Shown here: one piece after another, positions 22,701 through 33,686 of the stretch | Layout: every line of letters begins with the position of its first letter | How positions within the stretch are numbered: the first letter of the stretch is position 1 | Assembly: GCA_010909165.1 (NCBI GenBank) | Contig: VJWM01000221.1 | Coordinates: 237,530-301,529 of the forward strand | DNA: 64,000 nucleotides | Reading direction: 5' to 3' | Source: Anthoceros angustus | Lineage: Eukaryota > Streptophyta > Anthocerotopsida > Anthocerotales > Anthocerotaceae | The notes under the pieces: generated by a model | What the model was told of the DNA's origin: nothing | What the model saw: only the letters and a program-made list of their open reading frames with translations | The model's database searches: none | Translations under genes and position numbers: made by a program

Positions 22701-25619
22701 AAAGGAGTCTGAATCTGCAGGTATCAGCGGTAGTAATGTATCTTGGGGTGGGAAAGATGTCCAGGTTTCGGGACTGGGTGTTTCTACTGATGGGGGTAAA
22801 CCACAGTCTGGGAACGATACCGCACAGATCAAGGGAAAGGGTGCTTGGAAGGAAGACGACCCTTTCAGTGGTGAGTACGGGGAGATAGGAGAATCAGTAG
22901 ACTTAGCACCTCCATTGTTTGATCATCCTCTTCAGAATATAGGGAACTTTTTGAAGTCGGTCTTGCCAACATCTCGCCCATTTCCTACCAAGGGAGCCCC
23001 TCTGGATCTTCTTACTGGTGATTTATGGGAGCCACCACTGGCTCAGAAAGTTGCAGTTCAACCGCCAGCAAAACGAGTGGCAGCAAATGATGAAGGAAGA
23101 AGTTGAAGATTTGCTTGATCCAGATTTAATGGCTGCGCTTGCAGGCCTTGGAATCACAGACGTGAAGAAAACCAAGCCAGCACCCAAGATCAGGTAAAAG
23201 CGGTAGACAATGTGCAAAGGAAGATCCCTTCTGTTCCCAAACCACAGGCAGAGGTTGCAGTGGGGAAGATGGATCTTTCTGGCAGGAACAATGACCATAA
23301 ATCTTTGCCAGTAAATACTGGACCAGGTGCCAGCCAAGGTGCTATTGTCGGCAATTCAGCTGCAGGTTTGCAGCAAGAGATTTTGGCACACAAAAGGAAG
23401 GCACTGGCACTAAAGCGAGAGGGCAAGCGAGCGGAGGCAACGGATGCACTCAAGCAAGCCAAACTGCTAGAGCTGCAGCTGGAGCGACTGAACCTTGGTG
23501 AAGCTGGAAATTCGAAATCTGCGAACCCAACAGCAACTTCACAAGAGAAGCGACAAGAGCATCAACCCAGCTCATCTGCACCAATTGCACCCTCAGTGCA
23601 GGCATCCAGGGTGCCTGAACAAGTAGTGGCACCTCCGTCCCAGCCTTCAAGATCTGAAAAGGTGGCACCAGCCCTCAGCAAGGAGACCCAGACTCTTCCC
23701 ACTCAGGCTCTTGATGAACCTGTGACAAGCTTAGATACTCATCAGCATCCTCCTACTAAAAAGACCGGATCTGAGCTCCAAAAAGAGTTGTTGGGCCTTA
23801 AAAGGCGTGCTCTGGCGTTAAAGCGGGAAGGTAGATTGGAAGAGGCAAATGAAGAGCTTAGGCAGGCGAGGGTACTCGAGAAGCAGTTTGAGGAAATGCA
23901 AGTTGTGGAATCCTCAGGGAAGGGCAAGCGTCCACCTCAACAATTCTCACAACAACCCGCTTTGCAACCCTCAATGTTTGATGACCGGAATCAGGATAAT
24001 GTTCAAGTCACAGATGAGGATATGCTGGACCCGCAACTCATGGCAGCCCTTCAAAATATGGGCTGGAAGGAAGAGACACGTGCACCAGGGGAACCCAGTC
24101 ATGACACTGGAAGAAAGGAGTCTGAATCTGCAGGTATCAGCGGTAGTAATGTATCTTGGGGTGGGAAAGATGTCCAGGTTTCGGGACTGGGTGTTTCTAC
24201 TGATGGGGGTAAACCACAGTCTGGGAACGATACCGCACAGATCAAGGGAAAGGGTGCTTGGAAGGAAGACGACCCTTTCAGTGGTGAGTACGGGGAGATA
24301 GGAGAATCAGTAGACTTAGCACCTCCATTGTTTGATCATCCTCTTCAGAATATAGGGAACTTTTTGAAGTCGGTCTTGCCAACATCTCGCCCATTTCCTA
24401 CCAAGGGAGCCCCTCTGGATCTTCTTACTGGTGATTTATGGGAGCCACCACTGGCTCAGAAAGTTGCAGTTCAACCGCCAGCAAAACGAGTGGCAGCAAA
24501 TGATGAAGGGGAAGAAGTTGAAGATTTGCTTGATCCAGATTTAATGGCTGCGCTTGCAGGCCTTGGAATCACAGACGTGAAGAAAAACCAAGCCAGCACC
24601 CAAGATCAGGTAAAAGCGGTAGACAATGTGCAAAGGAAGATCCCTTCTGTTCCCAAACCACAGGCAGAGGTTGCAGTGGGGAAGATGGATCTTTCTGGCA
24701 GGAACAATGACCATAAATCTTTGCCAGTAAATACTGGACCAGGTGCCAGCCAAGGTGCTATTGTCGGCAATTCAGCTGCAGGTTTGCAGCAAGAGATTTT
24801 GGCACACAAAAGGAAGGCACTGGCACTAAAGCGAGAGGGCAAGCGAGCGGAGGCAACGGATGCACTCAAGCAAGCCAAACTGCTAGAGCTGCAGCTGGAG
24901 CGACTGAACCTTGGTGAAGCTGGAAATTGAAATCTGCAACAGCAACTTCACAAGAGAAGCGACAAGAGCATCAACCCAGCTCATCTGCACCAATTGCACC
25001 CTCAGTGCAGGCATCCAGGGTGCCTGAACAAGTAGTGGCACCTCCGTCCCAGCCTTCAAGATCTGAAAAGGTGGCACCAGCCCTCAGCAAAGAGCAGAAG
25101 CAGCAGCAAATTCGGCAGGGAAAAGACCGTATGAAGCTGCAGCAGGAATCTCTTGCTCACAAGCGCAAGGCTCTTGGGCTTCGGCGAGAGGGCAAGGCAG
25201 AGGAAGCAGAGGCGGAGTTTGAGTTAGCAAAGGCTCTGGAGGAGCAGATGAAGGAACTGGAGCCAGAGAAAGCAGATGCCCATGAGGTAGGTGAGGTGGA
25301 GAACATCTTCGATCCTCAGCTAATGGCTGCTCTGGCAGGGCTGGGCTTGACAGACGCAGCCAAGCCAGAGGCTAAAAGCCAACCAACCAACCAACCACCG
25401 GCAGCTCGACCTCTCACGGCCCCATCTGCTCCAGGCCCTGTGTCTGCCCAAGTGCAGAAATCGACCATCTCAAGAACACAAACTCTCGAGGACAAAATCA
25501 AGTCCGAAAAGGTGAGAGCTGTGCAGTTGAAGCGTGCTGGAAAGCCAGCAGAGGCCATGGACGCGCTTCGGGAAGCAAAGAAGCTGGAAAAACAGCTCTT
25601 GGCTCTCACGTCTCAGTAA
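19736..25619 (+). CDS. FYVE zinc-finger phosphoinositide-binding protein with repeated coiled-coil modules
   Basis: Endosomal PI3P-binding protein of the plant type represented by Arabidopsis At1g61690 (assignment from memory of the family). Exon 1 is 19736-19849 and exon 2 20068-20236; a 96-bp intron probably follows, then a long exon from 20333. The FYVE finger spans the first join: WVLDASHC, NRK|HHCRRCGG, FCGNCS and PVRACEQC, with the basic RKHHCR lipid-binding motif. The rest alternates two modules: a basic helix (KR.ALALKREGK..EA.EELK.AK.LE.Q) and an acidic segment DP.L..AL..MGW. Bases 22261-23673 and 23674-25086 are tandem copies. Copy 1 lacks bases at 23096-23100 and 23166, and copy 2 lacks about seven near 24928-24938, so the frame breaks at about 23100 and 24930. 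Without consensus errors it would be one protein; as given it is interrupted. Confidence 0.85.
22261..25086. repeat. 1.41-kb tandem duplication inside the FYVE gene
   Basis: Two copies with an offset of 1413 bp begin at ctcagcaaggagaccc (22261 and 23674). The right end at 25083 reads ctcagcaaagagcag, so the join lies in the short shared word ctcagcaa. The copies are almost identical apart from a few losses (aaggggaag to aaggaag, gaaaaacc to gaaaacc in copy 1; ttcgaaa to ttgaaa and a loss after tgc in copy 2). Confidence 0.92.
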
Positions 25620-25624
25620 CATCA

Positions 25625-25784
25625 ATCTGTAACATGTATGCTGGATCTGTAACATGCATGCTGGATCTGTAACATGTATGCTGGATCTGTAACACGTATG
25701 CTGGATCTGTAACATGTATGCTGGATCTGTAACATGTGTGCTGGATCTGTAACATGTGTGCTGGATCTGTAACATGTATGCTGG
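25625..25784. repeat. 20-bp minisatellite, eight copies
   Basis: The unit atctgtaacatgtatgctgg is repeated eight times with single-base variants (atgcatg, cacgtatg, atgtgtg). It starts six bases after the FYVE gene stop codon and therefore lies in its 3' UTR. There are no spacers, so it is not CRISPR-like. Confidence 0.95.
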
Positions 25785-26881
25785 ATATGTTTGTATATCT
25801 ATTGAAATCACATCTGCATCTCTGTGACCTAGCCTGGAAAATGGCCTCCAAATGCTTATTTTTTTACCGCTTGTGGACAATGGAGTGTAGTGGTTGTAGG
25901 CAAGCCGCTGCCGTTCAGGTGGGTCCTGTCATAGGGACCAGGTGAGAGACGTGCTTATCGCCAACCACCCCACCAACTTCGGTAGAAATGTAGCTGCACC
26001 TGTCTCAATCGAGAACGCAATTTGCGTGCCGTACGCTGTGCTCGCCCCTTGCTGGCTGCAGCAGCACCCTTGTTGAGATCGCCCGGCTCGCCATAACCGG
26101 GAGACGAAGCATAAGAAGATAATCTAAGAACATATACTATCTGATGGTAGGCCCTATATAGGTCTGCACCCATGTACGACAGACCAAAGCCAGTGTCGAC
26201 ATGCTTCTCTGGCCTTTCTGGAACTCCGCGTGACGTTGCAATCTTGGCGGCAGTTTTCACGCTGGCTGATCAATCCGCGGCTTGAAGGTGCGCTTGTGAT
26301 TGTTGCCTGCGCGTCGGTGAAGAATCTTCTGGAGGCTTGTGGCGTCTTTGGCTTGCCGTGCATGCCGCCTGCTGCCATGGTGGAATGGTTTGAAATTCTC
26401 GTTGGACTTAGAGGTGGAGGCGCATGGCGGGGGTTTGATGTGTAGCATTCCTGTACGTCTGTCTTTGCCTGATCTTTGTGCGCTTCTTTTGCATGTTACT
26501 CTATTAGACATGTTGATGATGCATTTGGAAAACGCTGTTGTGCCGTTGAAGAGGGGGGCTGCTGAGCGCATGCAATTTCGTGCAAGTCTGAGTTTCGGTT
26601 GCTGAAAGCTCATTGTGAAGTGGAGTGGAATGAATTCCAGCTGTTGAGAGGTGGAAATAGATCTGGAGAGAAGAAGTATTGCAGCTGATGAGCAGCTGCT
26701 GACGTGCAGTCAGGTCCTTCTGGTTGTTGTGCAGATTGGCGGGATTTTCTGTGAGTGACGGGCGGTGGATTGTGGATGCTAGCGCGTTTGCGCATGTGAG
26801 CGGAATTTATGTCATCTACAACCCGGGTCGTGCTAAGCAGGCTTTGCAAGAGAGACACGGAGGATTTTGCAGGTGGCAGCC
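25785..26881. other. Intergenic region and HHP promoter, no gene recognised
   Basis: Between the FYVE gene and the PAQR receptor, both on the plus strand. Open frames here show no family resemblance. It probably contains the promoter and 5' UTR of the receptor. Confidence 0.45.
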
Positions 26882-28146
26882 ATGACTGCCAGGAGACGTG
26901 AATCTGACATGGTTACCGAGGGCAGAAATAGTGAGAGTGATGCGTTGGTGGAGGACCAGGCTGCGCACCGGGGTGGATTGGAAGGCACGGCGCAGATATT
27001 GTGGAAGAAGGTTAAGCGCAGCTATCATCTGGTTGAGTTTCATGCTCTGCCAGACTACCTAAGGGATAACGACTACATTCTGAAGTATTACAGGGCAGAT
27101 TGGCCTCTGAAGCAAACGCTCCTCAGCGTCTTCACTCTACATAATGAGACGATCAACATCTGGACGTGAGTCTTGCTCCTGGTTTTATCCTGTCATATCT
27201 TCGACTCTTCGTACATGACTTACGTGTTTCTCTTGTTCTGGTGCAGGCACTTAATGGGATTCTTTCTCTTTTTGTTCCTAACCATCTATGCCGTTCCACA
27301 AGTGGTGGATTTGCAAGGGTTCCATCTGAAAGAGTTGCTCGCCAACTGTCTCCCTGAAAGCTTTTCCACATCCAATCGAACGAGCCAGTGTTTGCTGGTA
27401 AGGGTTATTGCAGCGTATATCTGAATGTGCATATGGCCTCTTGCTCTTGTGTTTCCTTGTAGATCTTACTGCTTGTGTCACTGCAGACGACTATGAAGCA
27501 CGAGGTTGCAAATATGGTGGTTCCATTTTTAAACAAGCCTATAGCTCGCTGGCCTTTCTACATATTCCTTATTGGAGCTATGTTCTGCCTCTTGTCCAGT
27601 GCTATTTTTCATCTCCTTTCGTGCCACTCTGCACGACTATCATATTTTATGGTGCGGCTAGATTATGCTGGCATCTCTTCATTAATTGCAGCCTCTTTCT
27701 TCCCCCCAGTTTATTATGGGTTCTTTTGTGAGCCACATTTACAACTTCTGTACCTCAGTGCTATATCCGTTCTTGGAATTGTAACCATGGCAGTGTCTCT
27801 GATTCCGGCATTTCAGACTCCGCAATACAGACATATCCGTGCTGGTCTTTTCTTCGGAATGGGAGTATCTGGAGTGGTTCCTTGTGTGCATAAGCTCTTG
27901 CTCTATGGGAATGACCCTATTGCCATGACTACGACGGCGTACGAGGTTCTGATGGGTCTTCTGTATGGATTGGGTGCTCTTCTGTATGCAGCTCGAATTC
28001 CCGAGCGATGGAAACCTGGTCTGTTTGACCTTGCCGGCCATAGCCACCAAATCTTCCATGTGTTGGTCGTTGCCGGTGCTTTCACCCATTACAGAACTGG
28101 ACTCCTCTATCTGAAATGGCGAGATGTCGCTGGCTGCATGGCCTGA
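26882..28146 (+). CDS. Heptahelical PAQR-family membrane protein (HHP)
   Basis: Member of the progestin/adiponectin receptor (PAQR, haemolysin III-related) family; plant HHP proteins act in hormone, sugar and cold responses. Exons 26882-27165, 27247-27397 and 27487-28146 join in phase to 364 residues. The N-terminus is hydrophilic, followed by the conserved cytosolic block LVEFHALPDYLRDNDYIL and HNETINIWTH. The zinc-site signature is present: SSAIFHLLSCHS (first His), an Asp in LDYAGIS, and the C-terminal GHSHQIFHVLVV (HxxxH pair). Seven hydrophobic segments can be counted. The start is the first ATG with the typical charged N-terminus. Receptor versus hydrolase activity cannot be told from sequence. 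Confidence 0.92.
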
Positions 28147-28737
28147 GATTTATTTTTTGCTCCCTTCCAGAGCAGATCCCTCGGAACAGGGCTTGGTTAA
28201 GGGTAAAAACTTGTGCCTGCTTGGAAAGTCCGATGTCGGCATTGTGTTCTCTAGACAACTAGGTGACAAAAATCATGGTCATCGACCAGGACAATTCAAC
28301 ATTGCTTTATATGTTCCTTGCGTCCCGTGAACCCCGTCCGACCCCGTCCGACCCCGTCCCAAACGATTCAACTCCTGATTGAATCCTCAATTCTGCTGCA
28401 GCGCAGTCTGTAAAAGTAGCAAAACGACGTGTAGACTATAGGGCATGTACGTAGAAAGCGACAAGGTGAACAATGAAAAGATGTTGTTCCAGATGGAACG
28501 TCTGAAACGCTCACATGAGTATTGTTTTGTAAGACTCCTTATAAATAACATTTTTCCATTCAGTCAGCTCACTTCCAACCCTGTTCTCACGTTGAGGATA
28601 CATTCCTCCTCTTCATAGCAGCGAGCTCTGGTATGCCCGCTGTTGCAATGTCAAAGCTCACAAAACAGGCACATCGAAGAGAATGAGGAAGTATTAAGTC
28701 CAGTGTTTGAGGAGGATATTTCCCGTCCCGTCTTCAC
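28147..28737. other. Convergent 3' flanks of HHP and PILS genes
   Basis: No gene. A short tandem run of ccccgtccga-type units lies at about 28330-28361. The rest holds the 3' UTRs of the two converging genes. Confidence 0.6.
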
Positions 28738-30066
28738 CTACAATATATAAATGATGTTCAGATAAATGGCCATGTAGAAGGCGATGGATATGACAGCAAA
28801 TATGTGCTGCCAGAGTAGGATTGCAGCTGCCTCCTTCTCTGCAAAGCCCCGCAAGGTTGCCATGGCTCCTACAAGGATAGCACTGGGCATTGTATGCTGT
28901 AGGAGGAGAACGAACATAAACATGGAATCACCGTGAGGCACAAAGCCAAGCTTGTCTGCAGCTAGCACCACCACAATACCCACTGGTGGCAGCACGAACA
29001 AGCGCGTGAAACAAATGCCAATAGTTGTCCTTAACCCAAGTGAAGAAGTACTGGGTCCATCAGCAAAGGTGCCCCCCATCACAAGCATGATGCAGGGGAC
29101 CATTGCCCCTGCCACGATGGATAGACTGTCCGTGAAAAAGTTTAGAGGAGCATCTTCTCCGAAGAGGAAGGAGCTCAGATGTGGGAATATGCCAATGATC
29201 ATAGCCAACAGAGAAGCCACGATAGGAGGCTGAAGCATGTGTTGCAGAGGAGTTCTTTCGGCCACAATGCGCATCTTCTTCACCACCTGGGGTTCACCTA
29301 TGCATAAGACCTGTGCCCTTGGACTCCCACCATTCATGTGGTCTTCTCCATCAGCTGCTACGTCGAATTCAGCAGAAAACACTCGTGAAATAAGAGGCGT
29401 CTTGCTGTCCTCTACCTCGGCGTCTTTCACCCCGGGCCACTCTGCCTCCAGGAGAGGTGTTTTTGTCACACCATCTGATGAATCCGCATGCACTGCCTCG
29501 GATGACACAAACTCGTAGTAGTCCTCAGGGGGCTCCATCATATGGTACACAAACGTGTAAATGATGATAACAGCCACCCACTGCGAGAAAGCCACATACG
29601 CTACACCTGCTGTCTTACAATGTTCCCCGAAGGGATTCGTTATTCCACAGATGGATCCAACAATTGCAAGAGGCAGGTTTCCAGTGTTTCCGATGCCAGT
29701 CATTATAATGGTGAACTTGAAGAACTGCGGTGGGGGCCGGCATATGACAGCCACTAGATAACCAAACAAACAGCCAATAACAGAGCTCAAAACTACATTT
29801 ACAGGGATGAACCACCAGTCCAACATATTCTGCATGGTAACCAGTGCTCCCAACTCGGAAAAGATCAGGCAGGGTAGGAACAGAACAAACACAAGCTTGC
29901 TCAGCAGTTTGTAAGCTTCTGCGTTCAAAATGTTAAACCGGGGAAGGGCCAGCAGATACCCCACCAGACAGATAGTTACCACCTTGAGAACTGGAACAAC
30001 GGCAAGCTCCACAACTTGCGCCTGATTCACCTTCCCTGACCCTACAATCACCTGCAGGTTTTCCAT
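28738..30066 (-). CDS. PIN-LIKES (PILS) auxin carrier
   Basis: Endoplasmic-reticulum auxin transport facilitator of the PILS family, which lowers nuclear auxin signalling by sequestering auxin. Single uninterrupted frame of 442 residues from the ATG at 30066 (MENLQVIV). The N-terminal five helices include PCLIFSELG and the family block GNTGNLPLAIVGS. A hydrophilic loop covers about residues 180-275, and C-terminal helices contain QHTMPSAILVG and the terminal QHIFAVISIAFYM. The frame is open upstream of 30066, but that part does not look membrane-bound. The absence of introns differs from the multi-exon elongase, permease and receptor genes nearby and could reflect a retrocopy; this is inference. 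Confidence 0.93.
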   Translation of the reverse strand: MENLQVIVGSGKVNQAQVVELAVVPVLKVVTICLVGYLLALPRFNILNAEAYKLLSKLVFVLFLPCLIFSELGALVTMQNMLDWWFIPVNVVLSSVIGCLFGYLVAVICRPPPQFFKFTIIMTGIGNTGNLPLAIVGSICGITNPFGEHCKTAGVAYVAFSQWVAVIIIYTFVYHMMEPPEDYYEFVSSEAVHADSSDGVTKTPLLEAEWPGVKDAEVEDSKTPLISRVFSAEFDVAADGEDHMNGGSPRAQVLCIGEPQVVKKMRIVAERTPLQHMLQPPIVASLLAMIIGIFPHLSSFLFGEDAPLNFFTDSLSIVAGAMVPCIMLVMGGTFADGPSTSSLGLRTTIGICFTRLFVLPPVGIVVVLAADKLGFVPHGDSMFMFVLLLQHTMPSAILVGAMATLRGFAEKEAAAILLWQHIFAVISIAFYMAIYLNIIYIL

Positions 30067-31444
30067 CTCAAACCTCCCGCACGCACACACAGAACAGGCT
30101 GTATGGAAGGCTGTCAATAAACAGCGATTGTGCCAAGTTGTTGCTTTCGTATACAACAATCCTCCCTTGCAATCTGTTGTTAGATTATCAGCACCAACTC
30201 CCCGAGGAATGAGGCATACCGAATCCTGCCAGAACCCAACAGTTACACACCTGGGTCTGGTTGGGCGGCTGCAAATAGATACTTCCGTGAACAGCACAGA
30301 TAACACAGCAAGAGTTGTGGATGAGCTAGAACCGACCCACTACTTGTTTTGCAAGTAGCACCTCACGCTTCCAAGAAGTACGAATCCCCCACGAATAGCC
30401 CTTCTCACCCTCCTAACCCACATCACACACACCAGCCTGCTCGCAGAGCCTCCTCACACGCCTACCACCACAGCAGATTCCCAAGCATAAGCTCGCCTGA
30501 CCATGTTCTTCGCTGCTACTTCCCTGTCTGCCCACAACCCAATTCGCTCTCAAATTGGCTGTCCCAGCAGGCCATCCAACATATCCCGACTCAGAACAAC
30601 AGAGCTCGACAAAAGCATCCCCTCCACTCGCACAGTGCCCCCTAAAGCATCAAGTGACTGCTTCCCACATGAACATCCTCACCCAAACTTTGCTCCATCA
30701 ACACCGCAGCTCCATCGCCCACCATCACTTTACGGGCCCGCACATGCACAACATTCGCCCACATTTTTCGCTACTGTTGGCGGAGGTGAGCAGGTTCCAC
30801 ACTGATCTGTCGCCACTGTTTTCACATGGAGAAAAGTTTTATCCATGAATGATTTTTGCGAATTCCTTATCCTGTTAGAAAACAATCGATGCTTCACTCG
30901 GGCAAATCATCCATTACATTCATATGTACCCCGTCCGGCCCAACTGGTCACATCCGTCTCACCCCCTCCGCCCTCGTGCTTGCAAGTGGATGAGAAGCTC
31001 CAGTGACAAAGCCTGGATGCAGAAAGAAGGCCTCGTGCTGAAAAGAAGGAATATTGAAAGGTGGTCTGGTGCCTGGGGCCTGGGTCGGCGGGGACGCAGA
31101 TTTCAAGGACATCGTTCATGGACCACGTTTTACTCGACTTGTAGCGAACCAGGTCAGATTCCACTTGTAGTGGCTGGAGATGGTGACAAACTCGAGCGTG
31201 AAGTGCACATGGTTACGGCACCCACAACGTAGAGAGGGAACTTAGAGAGTGTATGTAGTCTTGAGAAAACCTAGAGAGGGTATGTAGTCCAGAGAGAACT
31301 TACTGGATGTGCCCACGACCCACATCCCACACTCGGTACTTCTCAGGGAGGCGAATTTCGCAACTCCAGGAAACGTGAATTTGTATCAAGTTTGTACAGT
31401 AAGGAACTTGGAAATTGCAACTTGCAACAGGTTTGCATGCGAGA
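30067..31444. other. Intergenic region, no gene recognised
   Basis: Upstream flank of PILS and 3' flank of the GT47 gene. A diverged tandem word (agagagg.a...tatgtagtc) recurs at about 31225-31300. No coding domain or RNA gene was recognised. Confidence 0.5.
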
Positions 31445-32740
31445 TCATGACCAGTCGATGTAGCGAATGGAGCCTCGGCGCATCCAGAGCTGGTAGCACA
31501 GCATGAAGAATGCGTCCATGGGCTCGGAAGGATTATGCCATGCAAGGTGCACTGCAAAATCTGCTCCTGACTGTTGCATCTCCTCGTACTCCTGGGGGGT
31601 GATGGCTTGTAGCAAGTTCTTCAGTTCCTGTGCTTGCTTGGGGTGTACGATGACAGCGAACTTCTGCCAATTGGCGATGTCTTGGAATGGCATGTCGTAG
31701 AGAAGGTGGTCAGTGATGAGCACAGGGACGCATCCGGATTGGAGCATTTCCAGGAGCCCAATGTCTTCACCTTGGCTTAGAGTAGCGAAGCAGAACCTGC
31801 TGGACAGCATGGCTTCCCGGCAAGAATTCTCATCCCAAGTCTCGACGAAGAGAAAGTCTGCATCGTCCTTCCATGCCTTGTATACCTGTTGCATGAGGTC
31901 CTCTGTCTCCTCCAAGTCCTCGGTCTCCAGGTCCCCGGCGTAGTAGGCCAATGTGGGTCTTCCACTAATTCCCCTTAACGGCGCCTGCATGGCAGCAGGA
32001 GCAGGGCTGGCGAGAGGCATGGTGATGTCCTTGTGTGGGTAGAAATTCGGGTGGCCTCCTTTTGGAAATGGGAAGCAATCTATCCAGACTGAGTTCTTCT
32101 TGAGCTCCAAGAAATTCCTGGATGTGTCCGGGGGGAAATCGTGACATGCAATGAGAGCATGATCCGCTCCCAGGGATCGGTTCCAGTAGGGATAGCTCGT
32201 TCGCAGCACCTGGATGTAGTCTTTGAGATGCTGACCCAACCTCTCAGAGCCTATTGCCGGACTCCGCCATAGAGAGTGCACAGAAATTGGAAGCATGAAG
32301 AACGTCGCCTCTTCCGGGTACAGCGTGACAAAACCGCTCTCTGAAAGCCTGCTGAAGAAGAAGTCTTCTATCCTGTGAGATCCGCTCGATGCTGCTTCGA
32401 AGCTGTAGTTGCCAGATTCACCAGATGGGTAGATGAAGACCTTGAATTCGCCCAACATCACATCGTAATTTGTCGACCAGATGTCGAAGGAGTGGTATAA
32501 CTTGCTCCTCCTCCTCTCCCCTCTTTGTGCGGCCATGAGCTCCCGGCTGTGCGATTTGGAGGTGGAGGCTTGAAGGTTGTTGTCTGCATTCATAAAAGTT
32601 CTCAAAGTGGAAATTGAAGGTGAGATCAACAGCGCTTGTGAGACATGGATCCTGATCAAGGCAGCAGACATACAAGCAGCTACAAGCAACGCCAGAATTC
32701 GAAGCACCCAGCTCCAGCTCCGCACGCAAGCCACAGCCAT
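31445..32740 (-). CDS. Exostosin-family glycosyltransferase (GT47), type II Golgi protein
   Basis: Golgi glycosyltransferase of the plant exostosin (GT47) family, which builds xyloglucan, pectin or xylan side chains; the exact sugar is unknown. Intronless, 431 residues from the ATG at 32740, with an alternative in-frame ATG at 32827. A single hydrophobic anchor follows the short N-terminus (SWVLRILALLVAACMSAALI), as in type II proteins. The catalytic region shows EFKVFIYPSG, ATFFMLPISV, YWNRSLGADHALIACHDF, FYPHKDITMP, RPTLAYYAG and the conserved acceptor/donor block SRFCFATLSQGED with SGCVPVLITD. Length and block order fit the family. No sign of disruption. Confidence 0.9.
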   Translation of the reverse strand: MAVACVRSWSWVLRILALLVAACMSAALIRIHVSQALLISPSISTLRTFMNADNNLQASTSKSHSRELMAAQRGERRRSKLYHSFDIWSTNYDVMLGEFKVFIYPSGESGNYSFEAASSGSHRIEDFFFSRLSESGFVTLYPEEATFFMLPISVHSLWRSPAIGSERLGQHLKDYIQVLRTSYPYWNRSLGADHALIACHDFPPDTSRNFLELKKNSVWIDCFPFPKGGHPNFYPHKDITMPLASPAPAAMQAPLRGISGRPTLAYYAGDLETEDLEETEDLMQQVYKAWKDDADFLFVETWDENSCREAMLSSRFCFATLSQGEDIGLLEMLQSGCVPVLITDHLLYDMPFQDIANWQKFAVIVHPKQAQELKNLLQAITPQEYEEMQQSGADFAVHLAWHNPSEPMDAFFMLCYQLWMRRGSIRYIDWS

Positions 32741-33236
32741 GACAGGATGTGGAGTGACTGGTGAAGCCGCTGGACTGAATGTTTTTTGTCGGATAACCAG
32801 TCCGAACTGCTGGCGGCAGGCATGCATGCAGTTGCTTTTTGCAGTTGAGCTAATGGCCAAAGCCTTCGAACACCTCGAAACACATCAAGGACGAAGGGAA
32901 GCTTAAGGTAGTCCGGTCGGCAGAGGAATTCGACAAAAATTGAGCTTGGAGAAGTTTCAGGCAAGCTTTTTCAGCCCACAAGAGAAAACGTGCTTGTTCA
33001 GCTCGAACATGACGAGCAGGGCTACAAATTGTGTCAGCCAGTTGGTCCTTCCACCAAGGTAAAACAGCTGAAGGAGGAGACACAGAAGAATTGCAATGTT
33101 CACGACAATCCATGGCTGACGAACGCCAAGATTCCCATCTAGGTTCGCACCTCCTACCGAGTCTAGCGATTGGTAGCTTTCGATACATACACATATAACC
33201 TAATTTCGTCACCTACTGTCCTCTCAGGCATGAAGA
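32741..33236. other. Intergenic region between GT47 and LOLITA genes
   Basis: Five-prime flank of the GT47 gene and 3' flank of LOLITA. No supported feature. Confidence 0.5.
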
Positions 33237-33686
33237 TCAAGCATCAGGAATGGGCTTGAGCCGGGCCAGCCTTCGCACCCTATCTCGATCGGTTTGCTCC
33301 AGCAGTCCTTGGGCGACAATCTCATCAAGGCATAGGCAGATCTTGCCATACTTGTCCAGGAAGGAGCGCTCGCTGGGAGCTGCCTTGTTGCAGACATCCT
33401 TCACCACGGCAACCACAGTGTTGAGGACCTGCACTAGGGCTAGCTCGTCGTAGTCATCCTTCCCCACGGCGTACATGCAAACTTCCCCCACCAAGGTGTA
33501 CACGATGTACACGGCCTTGTGAGATGCCACAAACAGCTCCTCCTCTCTGGCAACGTTCTTGAGATTCTCTGCCCCCAGCTTCAGCAAGAAGGACCTCCAG
33601 TGCACTCCCTCCTCCGGCGGAAGGCCGTGGAAACGTTCCAGTAACACATTTCCAGCTCTGTTAGCAAAGAGCAGACACAGGATCAT
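33237..33686 (-). CDS. LOLITA: LOLITA, longin-domain subunit of the TPLATE complex
   Basis: Small (sigma-like) subunit of the plant TPLATE/TSET endocytic adaptor complex, which works at the plasma membrane in clathrin-mediated endocytosis. Intronless frame of 149 residues from the ATG at 33686, beginning MILCLLFANRAGNVLLERF, a typical longin/adaptin small-chain start. Further family blocks are HWRSFLLKLGAENLK, HKAVYIVYTLVGEV, GKDDYDELALVQVL, FLDKYGKICLCLDEIV and GLLEQTDRDRVRRL. The frame stays open 28 codons upstream, but only the ATG at 33686 gives the canonical longin N-terminus. Assigned from recollection of Arabidopsis At1g15370; other AP small chains lack the GKDDYDELAL block. Confidence 0.85.
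   Translation of the reverse strand: MILCLLFANRAGNVLLERFHGLPPEEGVHWRSFLLKLGAENLKNVAREEELFVASHKAVYIVYTLVGEVCMYAVGKDDYDELALVQVLNTVVAVVKDVCNKAAPSERSFLDKYGKICLCLDEIVAQGLLEQTDRDRVRRLARLKPIPDA

Noticed and set aside
25625-25784. Possible CRISPR array
   Set aside because: The repeats are contiguous with no spacers and lie in a eukaryotic 3' UTR.
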